Assembly (NCBI RefSeq): GCF_009870125.1
Contig: NC_046681.1
Span: 26,806,001 to 26,870,000, forward strand
Length of the DNA stretch: 64,000 bases
Direction: 5' to 3'
Origin: Drosophila pseudoobscura
Lineage: Eukaryota > Arthropoda > Insecta > Diptera > Drosophilidae
A model generated the notes under the pieces. That model saw only the letters and a list, made by a program, of their open reading frames with translations. It searched no databases and was not told the origin of the DNA. Made by a program: the position numbers and the translations under genes. Shown here piece by piece: positions 1 through 13,237 of this stretch (position 1 is the first letter of the stretch; every line of letters starts with the position of its first letter).

Positions 1-154
1 GGCCGAGGCCCTGTAGGCCGCCTTGCCTAGAAATTAGTTTAAGGCCATTATCCGGCTATAATAATGATTTTCCAATCTGTAATATATGCACGATTATTTC
101 CTTGTGATACGAGACTGAGAAACAGACGGAATAAGTATAGTGTGTACTCTTCTG

Positions 155-572
155 TGATATTAACATATGTACAAAGACAACCACCGCAACCGTTCTGAAC
201 CATGGATTAATGGGTTTTTTCAAAAACAATATCAAAAACCTTAGGGGACTGACTTTTACCGACGGAACCACCTTGAATACTTGCATCATGGGCTCCGCCT
301 GCAATCTGCAGTCGCAGACGCGAAGTAAGAGTACCAGTAAAACCGAGTCAATATTTTTAAAACCCAATGAATTAGTGTAATCTTAGGTGGTATTTGCAAA
401 TACCATTTGCAGAAAATAAAATAAAATCCGGGAAGAGACCCTCGCGGGACAAAGAGCCGTGCAGGACTAGCTACAAGATATTAACATGCAGAAAGCTCTG
501 AATCCTTCATTAATGGGTTTGCTACATTGGCAGGTTCCGGTTCCAGGTCCAGGTTTTTTCAAAAACAAATAC
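155..572. repeat. Diverged internal duplication, copies near 155-232 and 477-572
   Basis: Two stretches about 330 bp apart share ordered blocks: GATATTAACAT, then CTGAA, then ATTAATGGGTT, then TTTTTTCAAAAACAA followed by ATA/ATAC. The second copy has about 35 extra bases between the last two blocks. The order and orientation are the same, so this is an old tandem duplication or the remains of a repeated element. No terminal inverted repeats or coding capacity are visible. Confidence 0.5.
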
Positions 573-835
573 TAGAAATAGATTTAAGGAATACAAATAT
601 ATCAAACTCTTTGTGGAAAAGTTTAATGCGACCAGTTTTGGGGGTACAACTATGGTGGACGAATTTTGAGCAAATGCTGAAGAAGCGCATGTTGTCTCCA
701 TTTTATAGGCCGCGGAACACATGAACTTGAAGCAGCGCTGCGCTGTTGTCAGCCGGCCTCTGTGTCTCTTCCCTCTTGCTCTGGCACATGCTGCATATCT
801 TTCTATTCTTTCTATTTCGCTGTCGGCTCTGCTCA

Positions 836-1486
836 CCGTTACTTTGTATATGTGTGCATGTGTTGGGTTCCGACGCTGCTCTGCGGCTGGGCCTGTTGAA
901 ATCTAGTGATGACAGCTGCGCCAACTGATAGTTTGCTGGTAGATATTAAAACTAGAAAATAATAAGCGTACAAGAGCGTACCAAGGGCGGAAAGTGTTAA
1001 AACACCTTCAAAAACGTAACATTAGCAAATTAATAATAATTAAAATTGAAATACAGTCACAGGGTTTGTGAAAAGCGCAGATGATTGCCATCCAAACGAT
1101 ATTGGCTAGTGGAAAAACACATGTGTATTAAATTTGACAAAAGAGCGGGAACTTCTATATAATTTTTGGGTGCCTTCTCCCACACTCCAACACTTTTCCC
1201 ACTATCAGAGAATTATGCAAAAAACATGGACAGCTTTTGTGATTTTTTAGTTATGTTTATTCAAGACTAAAATCATTGTTATCTTACTTCTTTAATTTTT
1301 TATATTTTTCAACGCCCAAACGTCTGATATGCTCACCTCTATTTCCAATGTTATCCATGTACAGCAGCAACCTTCGTTGTGATTGGATATGTGTGAGTAT
1401 GCATGTATATGCGAGTGTGTATGTGTGGTTCTCCGTTACTTTGTCTGGGGCTGTGACAATCCAGGGATGACACTGCGCCTAGTGAT
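836..1486. repeat. Second diverged direct repeat, copies at 836-928 and 1433-1486
   Basis: Both copies begin CCGTTACTTTGT and end with a block close to GATGACAGCTGCGCC (GATGACACTGCGCC in the right copy) followed by a TGATrG-like tail. The right copy lacks roughly 35 bases of the middle. With the 155-572 pair this makes the left 1.5 kb unlike the rest of the window, which has simple repeats but no other long diverged duplications that I noticed. It could be transposon debris. Confidence 0.4.
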
Positions 1487-2117
1487 GGAACAGACGCTTT
1501 GCTTCTCAGCTGTATATCGGCCTAATAAATATGCATGTTAAATGCGTTTAATGCATGTTCTTTATCAAAAGAACAGAGACGAAAATCTAGGGCATGGAAC
1601 AGCCTGCCCTGTATAAATTTGTATGTCTTGACAAATTTAGTAAAACTTCTTCATTTCTACACATACTCAATAACTACTCATTTGATACATATAAACCACA
1701 TATTTATCGTACAGCAAAAAGACGCCAGATGTAATAAAACAGATGGCGCCAAAGTTATTTTACATGCAATTCAGCTTTTGTCGAATTCATGTAGCTCTAC
1801 ATCTGTATGTAAAACATTTAAAATGCTGTGCAACTCTTCGTTCCAAAGCGCTAATTTTGGACAAATTTTTCTACATGGCGGCTACTACACATAGAGTGGC
1901 CATATAATGTTAGTGGAAAAATTCAAATTTCTTGGTTGAAAAACTGACCGTTTAAATTAGGTATAATTTTGTATTCCATAATAAAACTATGCAGTGTTCG
2001 ATGTAGCCACTAAACATACGGCATATATTGCAAGCGAACTTTCTGGATTGGGTCCCAGGGTCTTCGGCTCTGGCTTTCAGCCACTGCCGCGTCATCATGG
2101 GCCAGACAGGGTGTTAC

Positions 2118-2330
2118 CTTAAACCGTCCATTTTACACACAACAAATAAACAAAACAGCACGCACTACTGGCACTGCCACAACCACTACCACACCAAGTG
2201 CGACCAAACACTGTAACAAAATTTGCCTGCAAATTCCACCATTTTTGCAGCACTGTTGAGGGTTGACAGTGCTGCCCATGGGCGGGGAGTTCAAATGGTT
2301 TCAGTTATCAGTTATCATATCAGTTATCGC
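2118..2330 (-). promoter_or_regulatory. Candidate minus-strand housekeeping promoter and first coding exon
   Basis: Read on the minus strand, 2330 to 2118 holds three CAGTTATC motifs (on + at 2302, 2309 and 2321), including a CGATA core at 2325-2329, a perfect inverted repeat (2247-2275), and TTGGTCGCACTTGG near 2197-2210, similar to the Drosophila Motif 1 (M1BP) element. An ATG in good context (TAAAATGG, at 2131) then encodes four codons before AAG|GTAACA, a good splice donor at 2117. TATA is absent, as expected for this promoter class. The downstream exons would lie left of here or outside the window. This is a pattern-based inference. Confidence 0.25.
2247..2275. repeat. Perfect 10-bp inverted repeat (hairpin)
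   Basis: GCAGCACTGT at 2247-2256 and its exact reverse complement ACAGTGCTGC at 2266-2275 flank a 9-base loop. The palindrome GCCCATGGGC follows immediately and overlaps the right arm. It sits within the candidate promoter above, so a dimeric factor site is a plausible reading. Confidence 0.6.
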
Positions 2331-3072
2331 CGATTTACGTGACTCTATACGATGCATGAAACCCCAGCTTGGAGGCAAAGAGTTTCACCGCAGGAATTCC
2401 CTTTCATCTTGGGCGCCAACCCAGGGGGAGGTTTTAATTTGTGCAACCTTTTGCACAAATTGTTGATGGGGAACGCAGTTTTTAATATGTTTTAAGTAAT
2501 TCGTGCACATTTGCGAATTTTTATCGCGGCCACAAAAGTTTGTCCTTTGTTCTTTCTGACATGACAGCGGGCGACGCTCTGGCTGCCGGATGATGGAGGT
2601 GCTCCTCCCCTGGCTCCTGTTGGCGAGGTTGTAATGATGACTTTATGACTTTATTTACGTGCAATAAAGGAAACATTTGGCTTTTGCCGCGAGCATTGTG
2701 ACCTGGGGTTTGCATCCGGCCACTACTTCCGAATATAAATGCGATTTTCAAGTTAATTTATTCGCCTCTCTGCTTTTTCATTTTCATTTCCATTGCCGTT
2801 CCCCAACAAAAAGAGCCGGAGTAGGCTGAATTTAAATGTGTTCTTAGTTTCGGGCTCGAATATGTTAAATACTCGGCCCCAGCTGGCTCTCTACCTTTGC
2901 CAGGGAACGGGACCAGGGACCAGGGACAGTCCTGGCCTTGCCGAGTGTGTGGGCGTACCGAGTGCTGGGCCATGTTAACATGTGCTTGCGCCTGACGCAT
3001 GTCTTCCTCAAGTTTCTGCACAAAATTTGCATTTCAATGATTAAAGTGTTAAAATGTTTGGTCGACACATGC

Positions 3073-3114
3073 GGACACAGGACACGCAGGACACACAGGA
3101 CACGCAGGACACAG
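3073..3114. repeat. 9-bp minisatellite (GGACACrCA)
   Basis: About four and a half tandem copies of a 9-bp unit, GGACACGCA or GGACACACA. Confidence 0.8.
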
Positions 3115-3953
3115 CTTTCCAAAGACAAAAGAAGTAGCCGCAAAATAGTCTCCTAATGGCTTTATAAAAGGGGGAATATCTCAAGTCAGATGCGATTTTA
3201 ATATTCTTTCACACTATGGAAAAATGCCTGAGAATGCCGTCTTGGCGGGTGGAGTGGAAAGAATTCAACTTAAAGATACAAACTTTGGGTTAAACTTTTT
3301 CATATTTAAATGGGAAAATGGGAAAATGATCTTGTATCGATGGTGGTGGCGTGTGTGCCCCTGCCGATCCTTCTGCCCAAATGACATTTGTCGAAAGCAT
3401 CTCTGACAGCGAAAAAGTTTGAACAGAATTCGTGTCTCCTGTCCATTCCATTCTGGACTCTAGCATCTAGATTCCAGTGCCGTGGCCAATTAGATAAATC
3501 ACTCCGACTAACCGGTGAGTGGGGGGGCAGGCAGCAGCCCAAATTGCTGCTCCATTTGCATGATAAGCAGGGGGGGGCGTGGCCAGATAAAAAGGTGGAA
3601 CAAGAGCTCGTGTGGTGCTGGTGCTGGCGCTGGCGTTGGTGGGTCGCCTGTTTAATTGAATCGGAGTGCGTGCAAATTAGGGAAATGTTGAAATTTTACG
3701 CTGTTCGAGGGAAACGGGCTAACGCCTAAAACGGGGCAGCCTAGCCACGCCCCACTGGCAGACGCAGCATCACTTGACGACACTTGCAGCAGCAGGGCGG
3801 CCATTGCGGTGTTGCTGCTGCTGCTGCATGTGGAACGTCAGCCGCAGTGCGTGAAATGCATTTAAAATTTTCTGTTGCATACTTGTCGCCGTCAAATTAC
3901 AGCGCGTCGAGTGTGGCACGCTTTGTGCATCCATAGCAGAGCGTGTGGCAAGT

Positions 3954-3973
3954 GAGAGAGAGAGAGAGAGAGA
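3954..3973. repeat. (GA)n microsatellite
   Basis: Ten consecutive GA dinucleotides. Besides being a microsatellite, this is a potential GAGA-factor (Trl) binding tract. Confidence 0.85.
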
Positions 3974-4322
3974 CGGGTGCCAGTGTGCCAGTAAGTGCCG
4001 TGCCAGTGTGTGCACATGTGTTTCTGAAATGCGCTTTAAGCACGCATTAGAGACAATGCCAGACAGCAGCAGCAGCAGCAGCAACGGATTGGATTGCTCG
4101 ATGCTCTGGCACAAGAGATTTTTCCGGGAATTGCACAGATTAACCGGTACGTACACAAAAGATGTAATGTAAGTACAATGCTAGCACACAATTGATATGC
4201 ACAGCCAGAGCCACACACATATAAATATGTACATACATCTATGCACACACGTGTGTAATACCCATTATGCGAGACGCTCTGAGCAGAAGAGCTTCCCAGT
4301 GTTCTACGGGTATGCCTGTGCC

Positions 4323-4344
4323 TGTGTGTGTGTGTGTGTGTGTG
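4323..4344. repeat. (TG)n microsatellite
   Basis: Eleven uninterrupted TG units. Confidence 0.85.
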
Positions 4345-6113
4345 AGTGTGTTCTCTAAAACCCTTTTGTTTGTTTAAGCTCCGGAAACAACAAAACAGAA
4401 AGCAAACAAGACGACAGCCGACAGACGGGGGCTCTGCTGGGTTTTAGTTTACCGATGAGGCTTTTACGGGCTTAACATATTAATTAAACCTGAAGTGGAA
4501 ACACGAAACCCGACAGGGTCAACTTTAAATTAAGTTTTAATCTGTTGCTCATATTTAAACAGGAGTCACCATCCAGCATCCAGCATTCAGCATTCAGCAG
4601 TGTCAGCCAGCATTTCCGTGTCTGCCTGAGTGATGATTGTTCCGGCCTACACCCACACCCACACCCACCCAAGTGCTTATCGGTGTAGGCATTCCAGCAG
4701 CTCTAATTGAAATTGGTCATTTCGGAGGCAGCGGAGACTGACGCGTGACAAACGGCCGACGACAGGCGACAAGATGCCACAGATCATTCGGGGGGCTCGA
4801 GTCTCTCGGGCCTAAACAATGGTATAAAAGAGTCGATAAATGTTGGAGCAGTCCTGGGAGCACCTGTTGATGGTGCAGCGATCGGAAAGTAAACCCCTCC
4901 GCTGGGATTCCCATCGTGTCCAGCGTGCGGATAACGAAATCACATAACTCTGGGCTGATGCCACACACGTGACTCGTGGTTGCAGGTGCCACCGGATGGA
5001 TGGAGGCCCCGTCTCGCTGGCAGATTGACAGCTTAATAAATTAAAATGCATTAAGTGGCTGGCGTAGATTTGCGGCAGCCATAAATCTTTCACCCCACCA
5101 CCCCACCACCCCACACCCCACTGCCGACGTCAGACTCCAACTCCGCTGCCAGCTTGCAGCCTCCGAATCCGTATACGCCTCAGCGACGAACGGTTGAAGA
5201 GACAGGGCTGGGAGCAGGGCTGGGAGCTGGGCTGGCTTTGGGCTTAAATATTATATTGTAATTCAAATATTTATGGCCATCAGCGTAAATAAAACTGTCT
5301 ACTAAACATGGCCTGGAGCGGAGCCAGAGCGGCGGGGAGCAGGGGCTTCGTGATGTATGTGGCTCCAGGTGAGCCGCCGCCACCTGTCACTGCCTTGTGC
5401 CTTGTGCCTTCTGCTGCCCCAGCTGCTGCTGGCCCCCGTAAGCTCGCAAGGCAACAAATTCTCACGCACCCAGCCATTGACACGGCGCTGCTAAGCTGTT
5501 GAAGGGAGGCCATGGGCCACAGGCGAGGCACCTGGCAAATGGGGCATGGCAGAGGGTCGACTATGGGTTACTCAGCTCCCGGACAGAGGCAGACAGGGCG
5601 CAACCCAGGGTAAGAAATCAAAAAGCATGCAAAGTAGATGCATATTTGTCAAAGGGGCTGCCTGGGGGGTGGGGCAATGGGGCAGCCGAAATGGTTGATA
5701 GTGTGTGCGGATAATGGAATGGATTTCAGCCCGGATTCAGCAGCCAAACAGCAGTATGAATACCCCGAAAAAAGAACACACAATCAGAATCGCCGAGAAG
5801 CGAGCAATAAATAAACATCCTCCCGCCAGATGCGGGACCTGGAGTGGGGGCAGGGAAAGATGCGGGAAAGCGGGGATGTGGGGCAGGGAGGCAGTGAAAG
5901 AGAGAAACCCAGTGGCCGGGAATCGTCCACCAATCATAATAATCATGAGCATTCCCATTCGGGAGGATTCCCGGAGCATGCTGGACACAGGACAGACCCT
6001 TGCAGACCTACTAGGACTTCATGCCGCATCTCTAGCCCCCTCTGTGGGTGTGTGAGCTCGCTTCAATAAATTGTCCGTTATCATTTTCATGTTTTCGCAT
6101 TGACAACGGTCGT

Positions 6114-6135
6114 GGGGGGGGGGGGGGGGGGGGGG
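6114..6135. repeat. Poly-G tract, 22 bases
   Basis: Uninterrupted run of 22 G. Such tracts are prone to length error in sequencing and can form G-quadruplexes. Confidence 0.85.
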
Positions 6136-9100
6136 CTTATGCTGCCCCCGGGTCGTCGGGGCGTATGAGCAACGTCAACTTTGGATCGAAAAGCGGCTTG
6201 CAAGATGCGTAGGCATCGTGCGATTCCCAGGACAAAGGCGGGACGCGCCGGGACCGGGCTGAGCCTAATTTGCCGGAAATAAATGTGCAGCGATGTGTGC
6301 GGACTTAGGAAGCCAAGGTTCGCGTCTAGCCTGCCCTGGAACGAGAGCTGAGGACTCTCCTGCACGCAATGCGGCAACCCTGATGCCCATGCCCCATGCC
6401 CCATGCCCCATGCATCACTCGGAGATGGAGTGCCGCTTATTATTGAAGCGGCAGGAAATTCGAAACTTGTCGGCAGTTGGCGGAAGCCCCCAAAGGAAGG
6501 CTGCGGAAGGAAGGCTGGCGAAGTGCTCGCGGCAAATCGAATTCCGTTCGATTGCATTTACCAGCGAAAAGGGGCAAAGAACGGGGCACGGGACAGGACA
6601 TCCTTGAGTAGATTGGATGAATGTTAAAGTTAAAAACTCACATGAATCCAGATCCAGTAGAAGGTTATCCGACGAGTGGACAGCCGAATGGATCAAAGCA
6701 TTCACACGGAAAGACCTGCAAAAGAAATACATCTAGATGAAATGAAGACTCTTTTAAGGGGAAAAGTTTTATGGAACTCAATACATATTTAAAGCAACTG
6801 TATACCCGCTCCCCCCGATAGAGATACAGATATAAAGCACAGTAAAACGATACTTCCAATCCGCAGTGCCCCATAAAGACCGATTACAAAGGAACTTAAA
6901 AGGCGAATGGTGTTTCCCTCCAGACGAGACGATTCCTGAGGTCTGGAGCTCGTTAAATTTCACGGCAGGGCCATTAGTGGAAAGTCCTGGAGCAGGACCG
7001 GAGCTTAAAGACGAAGCTTCTGACAGCTCAAGGGAAGGAGGCGCGAGGAGGTTCCTCAATAAGTTTTATGGACAGCGTTTCTCGTTTACTGAAAACTCCG
7101 CCATTGTGCCATCGATAGTTCCAGTGACAGCAGCAGCAGCAGCAGCAGCCCTTTACAGCTGCTGATGGAAGCCATTAGTGGAGCTTGGCCAGATTTCCGG
7201 CTGAGGCATGGCGCCCCCTCGTCGTCGTCATCAATTGTTTCGCCGGTGCCGTCGCTTGTCGGCAATCAATCAGAGACTCCACGCCCCCTGGCCCACTGGC
7301 TCCCTGGCTCTTTGCATAATTAAAAAAGTATGCGTTATGTCGTTTACCTGGCGTTTATTTTTGGAGGAGACGAAGCCTATGCTGGCGCCTGGTGGGGGTG
7401 GATCCCTGACAGGGAATTTAAATTACAAAGGTATCCGAATGCCGCCCGATGCCGCTGAGTAAGCAATACCCAACACCTGACACCGCCCTGGATCTGGATC
7501 TGGCTCTGGCTCTGGCTTCGGGATTTGCTGCTGCTGCTGTTGTGGCTGTTGTCGAGAGGCAAATTCAATTAAGTTGATGAAACGACAATTGCGAAGAGCA
7601 AGGCGCGGGCGGAGGGGCGGGGCTTTGGACGTGGCTATAAAATCACATTCAGGATGAATCAGGACGCGTCTCTCTCCCACTCTCTCGCTTGCTGCGATGT
7701 CCGTCATCGAGGATTCCATTTGAATATGTCGTCTGTCAATTAAGAGCCATCATAGGAGGAGGGAGGAGGGAGGAGGGAATGCCAATGCCCGCACAGAGGC
7801 AACTCAATTACGAGCATCGATGGACATAACGAGCGTTGGATGGACACGTGTAGTCAGGTTATTATTATTACCCCCAGCATGCAGCATGCAGCATGCAGCA
7901 TGCACCATTTAATTCCATTCAATTGGACTCGGAACTCGAAGATTGCATCAGCAATTGAGTTTTCTGTGGCATGCCCGCATCCGCCTCCTCCTTTGGCCCC
8001 TCCTCCCCCAGCTAATTGCAGTGCCAGATCGAATTCGCATCATTTGCAAATTGAATAAGTGAATGATTTGCCACGACACTTGTCAGCCAGCTGCCCCTCT
8101 GCCCCTTCTCTTTGACTGCAACATGGGGCAATTAGTCAATCGGCAAAAGGCAACCCAGCGACTCCCATTGAGAGAAAACAAAGTTCTCGCGGGACCAAAA
8201 CCCAATTAAACAAACAAAAATGGAGACCATGAGTGCATGGAGATGCCTCCCTGGGGGCGGTGGTGGGGGGGGAGGGTGCTGCTTGCAACACCAGTAATTA
8301 GTGCACTCTTCGGGGCGCAATCTGGCGCTCACTTGACCGTGTTCCTCGTCCTTCATTCGCGTTCTGGGACCGTCCATGCTTTGTTCATCTGAATCTCTCT
8401 TTCTCCTCCTTTTCTGGGGGCTTTTCTCAAGTGCGTTTCGTCTCGGGCCTCGGGTTTGGGCCTGGGCCTGGGCCTCGGCCTGCTTTGGCGCCTTTGTTGA
8501 TTCTTTTAAATTTCGCCTTTCAATTATTTTATGCAAATAAGCAAACGGAGCGCAGATTATGCCAGCTTGACAGGATTCCCCCCTCGTCCGCCCGTCCCCC
8601 GTCCATCCGTCCATCCATCTCGGGCTCTCTTTTTATCCGCAACGAAAAGAGTCAAAAGAAATCCGCGAATGAATTGCTGGCCATTGTTGTTGTGGGTTCT
8701 CATCGCATCTCCTCCTTGCCCCTTCCCTCCCCTCCCCACCGCTTGTCTTTGGTTTTCGTTCTGCTCGGTTCCGCCGGACCCTCGGCGCGTAATCAACTTA
8801 AGTCGGATTTTTGGTCAAATGGGTTTGTTCATTTCGAGTGTTTTCGAAAAACTTCAAAAAAATAAAGCGATTTTCCCTCAAATGTTTGCCTGTTTCCCTT
8901 TTGCTTAATTGGTGGTCCTCGGGGGAGCAGTTTTCCAGCTCCCCAAAAAGCAGAGAAAACTCCGCCTGATCCTTAAGGGAGGCCTAATCGGGTCTGCGGA
9001 CAGCCAAAGGGGTTGATCGGAGGAGGAGTTTCGTCGATTGATTCCTACGCTTGTCGTTTCCCCACCTTGAAACGCCTCCACCTCTATTTACTTCCATTAA

Positions 9101-9551
9101 TTCATGGCACGGTTCCCATTTCGTTTTAAACACCATCTTCTAATCGCTGGGGACCTATTTAATAGGCCGCTAATTAATTAATACCCAATCATGTCTAATA
9201 TCTGGCCCTGATATGTCTCCAAGGAATTTATGAAATATTTAAACGCTTTTTGCCGCCCGCTCAATTTTGAATTATCATCGCCCATCGGAGGTTTTTCGAT
9301 GTCACAGCCAGTGGCATGTCCGCCGAGACCTTCGCAGGAAGTGTCCCCACTAGGTGAAGGGGAGGGGGGGGGGGGGTTCTGCCCCTCCACGTCCCTTCCG
9401 TGCGGAGAAGAGAAAGGAAAATAATTGAGATGTCGGCAGAAATGTAAGTGGACTTTTATTGACTGTTTTGCTGCTTGGCTGGTATGAATGGATGGAGGGA
9501 CAAGGTCCTCTGCCTGTCCTGCCTTTCTCTCTCTGTGTTCTCTTATCCTTT

Positions 9552-9577
9552 CACACACACACACACACACACACACA
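9552..9577. repeat. (CA)n microsatellite
   Basis: Thirteen uninterrupted CA units. Confidence 0.85.
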
Positions 9578-9941
9578 TGGATGTAGTGGCGGCTGGTATG
9601 GGATTGCTCTGCGATATCTCATTCGTGCCACAACAAATGGCGTGCATCGCTTTTGTCTACCGATTGGGGAAGGTGAAAAGTGTGCTGCAGGAAAATCAAT
9701 AGATTGACTCTGACTGAGACTCTGACCCTGTCCCTGCCCCTCCTCCTTCCCTTTGTACTCGTTCTGATTGGGTTAGTGGCTTGGCCTGGCTCTTTAAGAT
9801 TGCCCTACACGTACACACATTTTATGCTAATAACACAACCAACAAAAGCAACTGAAAGTCGGAGGGAATCTGAGGCCAGGCATTGCCATTTTACCTGCCA
9901 TGTCGATGGCGGCCATTCTCCCTCTCCCTGTCCCTGCCCCT

Positions 9942-9984
9942 GTAGCCCGTGTATCCCGTGTATTCCGTGTATCCCGTGCATCCC
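9942..9984. repeat. 9-bp minisatellite (GTATCCCGT)
   Basis: Four full copies of a 9-bp unit (GTAGCCCGT, GTATCCCGT, GTATTCCGT, GTATCCCGT) and a partial fifth, with one or two substitutions per copy. Confidence 0.8.
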
Positions 9985-12900
9985 CCATCCCTTTAATGCC
10001 CGCCCCAAGTGTCCTTAAGCGTCGTCGAGTGGCATTTTGGTGCCGGAGTTGAAGAGATTGTGTTGCGGTTAAATTGCGTCAAACATATTTGACATTTTAT
10101 TATAACAACGCAATATCGCATGATATTACCCCCTCCTACCCCTCCACCCCTCCACACACACGTGCACATGCCCCTGGAAACCCCCCTCTGAACCCCTCCG
10201 ATGACTTGAAGTGTTTTTCATTAACTGCTGCTTATGAATATTAAATTAAAACTCCCTTTGCCTTTGGCATTCCCTTTCCAGGAAACCAGAGACCAGGAAA
10301 ACAAGGAACCTGGAACCGGGAAGAGCACAGAAATCCGCTTAGGACCCCGCTCGGGCCCTCGCAACAGAGACAATGATGCCTAAGACGTAGCATATTAAAA
10401 GAGCTTTCGAAATTGAATTTTGCGCCAGACCGGAATAAAGCTATTTGGATGTCGAGACGCGAATTCAATTGCAACTTTAAGGGGGGCTCAGAGCGTGCCC
10501 CATCATGGCGTGCCCCTCCATTAGGAGCGGGATGCAGCTCATGAATTTCAAATGAAATTAAAAACGTGTTCTCTAAAAATAATAATAGAAAGTGAACAAG
10601 CGGCAGTAGCAAAAGAAGCCAGAGAAACCGTAAGGCCAACACAGAGGAGAGAAAACTGTTGCAAGTGAAGGTTGTTGCATCCACAGCTAGTTGGGGCAAC
10701 TTCCTCTACGTAGAACACGGCGAACACGGAGAACACGGAAAGAGTGCGATGGATGGGCGGAGCGCAGCTCCTGTCTGCCAAACGGATTATTCCAAGGCAC
10801 GCCAGGACTTACTGATGTAAGCTCCGGCTGTTTCCATGTTTCCCTGTTACTTGGGCTGTTGCTCCGGCCCCCTCCCGCTCCCCCCCCTCCTGTTGTCCAT
10901 AATTAAGTCGCAGCAAATAGTTAGTCGGACAATTCGGAGTGCCAGATGGCAGCTGGCAGAACATGTAAGGACATCGGACAGGAGGAGAGAGAGAGCTGCA
11001 GGCAGCTATGCATCTGTCAACGAAGGATACCCATTAGGAGAATGGAGATGGAGATGGAGAGATGCGGGCGTGAGAAATTGATATAGCCGCCAATCACGAA
11101 CCTCCGCAGCTCCATTAGAGCTGAGAGCTCACACTCTCATCTCTAGAATTAAATCAATGGAGGTCCATATGTGCATATGTTAGGAGACTCCGTGCCTTGA
11201 ATGATCGCTGGGTTGGCACTTCAGGCGATAGAAAGACAATATGAATAGTACTGCCCATACCCCACGATTTTTGTAGGGTGGAGTCTGGAGTCTCGTCTCC
11301 CGTTTGCAATCAAAAGAGACTTCACTGCAGTTGAGACTGTACTTCCCTTTAGTGCCTTCTCTCTGGAGTCCTTTGGGAATCGAACTCTTCTTGAAAACCA
11401 ATCAAAGATGATGCTGTAACTGGTTTCTCTCTCACGCTACCATCCGCAGAGTGCACACACACTCATTTGATGCCACAAATTGAGTGCTCCCCTGCTCTGC
11501 CGCACCCCACCCCCCGACCCTCAAGCCCGCCCACCTTCTGTCTTGAGGCAACTTTTCGGTTACTTGGAAATTCAATTTTACGCCGTATGCGCAAATCACG
11601 ATTAAAATCTTGTGCGTGTGCATACTTTTGTGGCTGGAAATGTTGCGAGGCCGCTTTCCGCAGGGTAGAGGGAGGGAGAGGAAGTGGGGATGGGGATGGG
11701 GAGGAGGCTGTGCAGTTGCTCCTCCCCTTGGAGAGGGGGGAAGGGGCCCACGCACAACTATGAAAATGTGTTTTGAAATTGCGAAACAATTTGTTGACCA
11801 TAATTGAACTTTGTCGTCGTTCCTCATTTTCATATCCCCCCCCCCCCCCACCCCTTCGTTTCCGTTCATTGTCGTAAAGAAAAGTTTTGGATCGTCGTAA
11901 AAGTTTTTCTTGGCGCGCAGCCTGTGGCGAATGGCCGCATCCACGGACGCCATTTGTTGATTTCTCCCTCTCTCCCTGCCTCCCTCCCTCCCTCCCTCTC
12001 TCTCTCTATGGGTGTGTGTGTGGCTAGGCTAATTTACAGAGCCTCCTCGTCAGTGCCCATGCAAATGCAGAACTACAAACAATGCAAAACGCTGCCATCT
12101 TGCCTGGCTTGTTGCATGCCACGCCGCATTCCACTCGAATGTTTATTTGGGATTTTAGCATAATTGTCGCCACACGCATGAATATTTCAGCAGTGGCAGT
12201 GGCAAATCCTGTAGCCCCAAGGAGTAAAAACCAAATCCAACTCAATGCCAATTCCATAATCCCTCTCGCTCGAAAGTTTGCCCAGTGCCCCCCGACGGCT
12301 GCCACAATGCAAAACGCTGATAATTGGCCAGAGGGGGCAGCCCCGGGATCACAGGAGGGGCGTGAAAATCTGCCTGTGGCACGCACAACTTTGCTCCTCC
12401 TTCGGTGGCGGCTGTGCAGTCGGTTGGAAAATGCATTCACTCCTCGAACACACACAGAGATGTTTGGTCCTTAGAGTACCTCGTTGTCACTGGCACAAAA
12501 GTTGGCCAAGAGAGCCTTTGCTTGGAAGATTAAGGGGGGGGGTCTTTCCCCTAATGGATTCCCAGGGACTGGTTGATCACGTCTCATTAAGATGATTACC
12601 CATCGACCACTGTCCAGGGGGGTGCCCTGGCCTGGCCCATCTATTTGTCGGGCATAATTAGCCGCAAAGTACAGCTATTTGTGGAATATTGCACCATCGT
12701 CATCGGCATCATCATTTGGCCTGGCAAAGTTCTTCTTTATTGAGACATTTCCCATCGCATTGCCCCCCCCCCGCCCCACTTCCATGCCGCATTCCCGTTC
12801 TGTGGCGTCGCTGTGGCTGCTCACATGCGGAGGCCGGACTTTGAGGGCTGCCACTCAAAACGCTCGATCGCCGCACAATGCAACCACCAGCTACAGCAGG

Positions 12901-13203
12901 AGGACAATGCCAGCCATGGGGGCGGGGGGGCGGGGCAGGGGCAGCAGGAGGGGCAACTATTACAAAGGCATTGCTGACGCGCTCTTGCCCCCAGGAGTAG
13001 CAGCTGTAGGGCTGCACCCCGGTGTGGCATTGTGCCCGGGGTGTGTGTGTGTGTGTGTGTGTGAAAAATACCACAATTTCAATTTCAAAGTATCCTTTTA
13101 GTCAAGAGGAAATGACATTTACGCGCTTTGTTGTGGTTTGCTCATGCATAAAACATTTTTAGTTTATATTTTTTATGTTTCTGTGACGCACTTGATGCTG
13201 ATA

Positions 13204-13206
<3 letters not shown>

Positions 13207-13233
<27 letters not shown>
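13207..13233. repeat. (CTG)9 trinucleotide run
   Basis: Nine perfect CTG units followed by an imperfect CTGTTG. No real reading frame crosses it; a Leu-rich frame over it is repeat-driven. Confidence 0.85.

Positions 13234-13237
<4 letters not shown>

Larger units (their letters stand above)
1..2340. other. Left-edge non-coding region with duplications
   Basis: AT-rich compared with the next 18 kb. Reading frames here are short and show no domain or codon pattern of a real gene. The only structured parts are the two duplicated blocks and the minus-strand promoter-like stretch near 2.1-2.3 kb. A gene whose body lies left of the window could start here, but its exons cannot be confirmed. Confidence 0.5.

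Noticed and set aside
9942..9984. Regular short repeats resembling a CRISPR array
   Set aside because: Units are 9 bp and contiguous with no spacers, in a eukaryotic genome; ordinary minisatellite.
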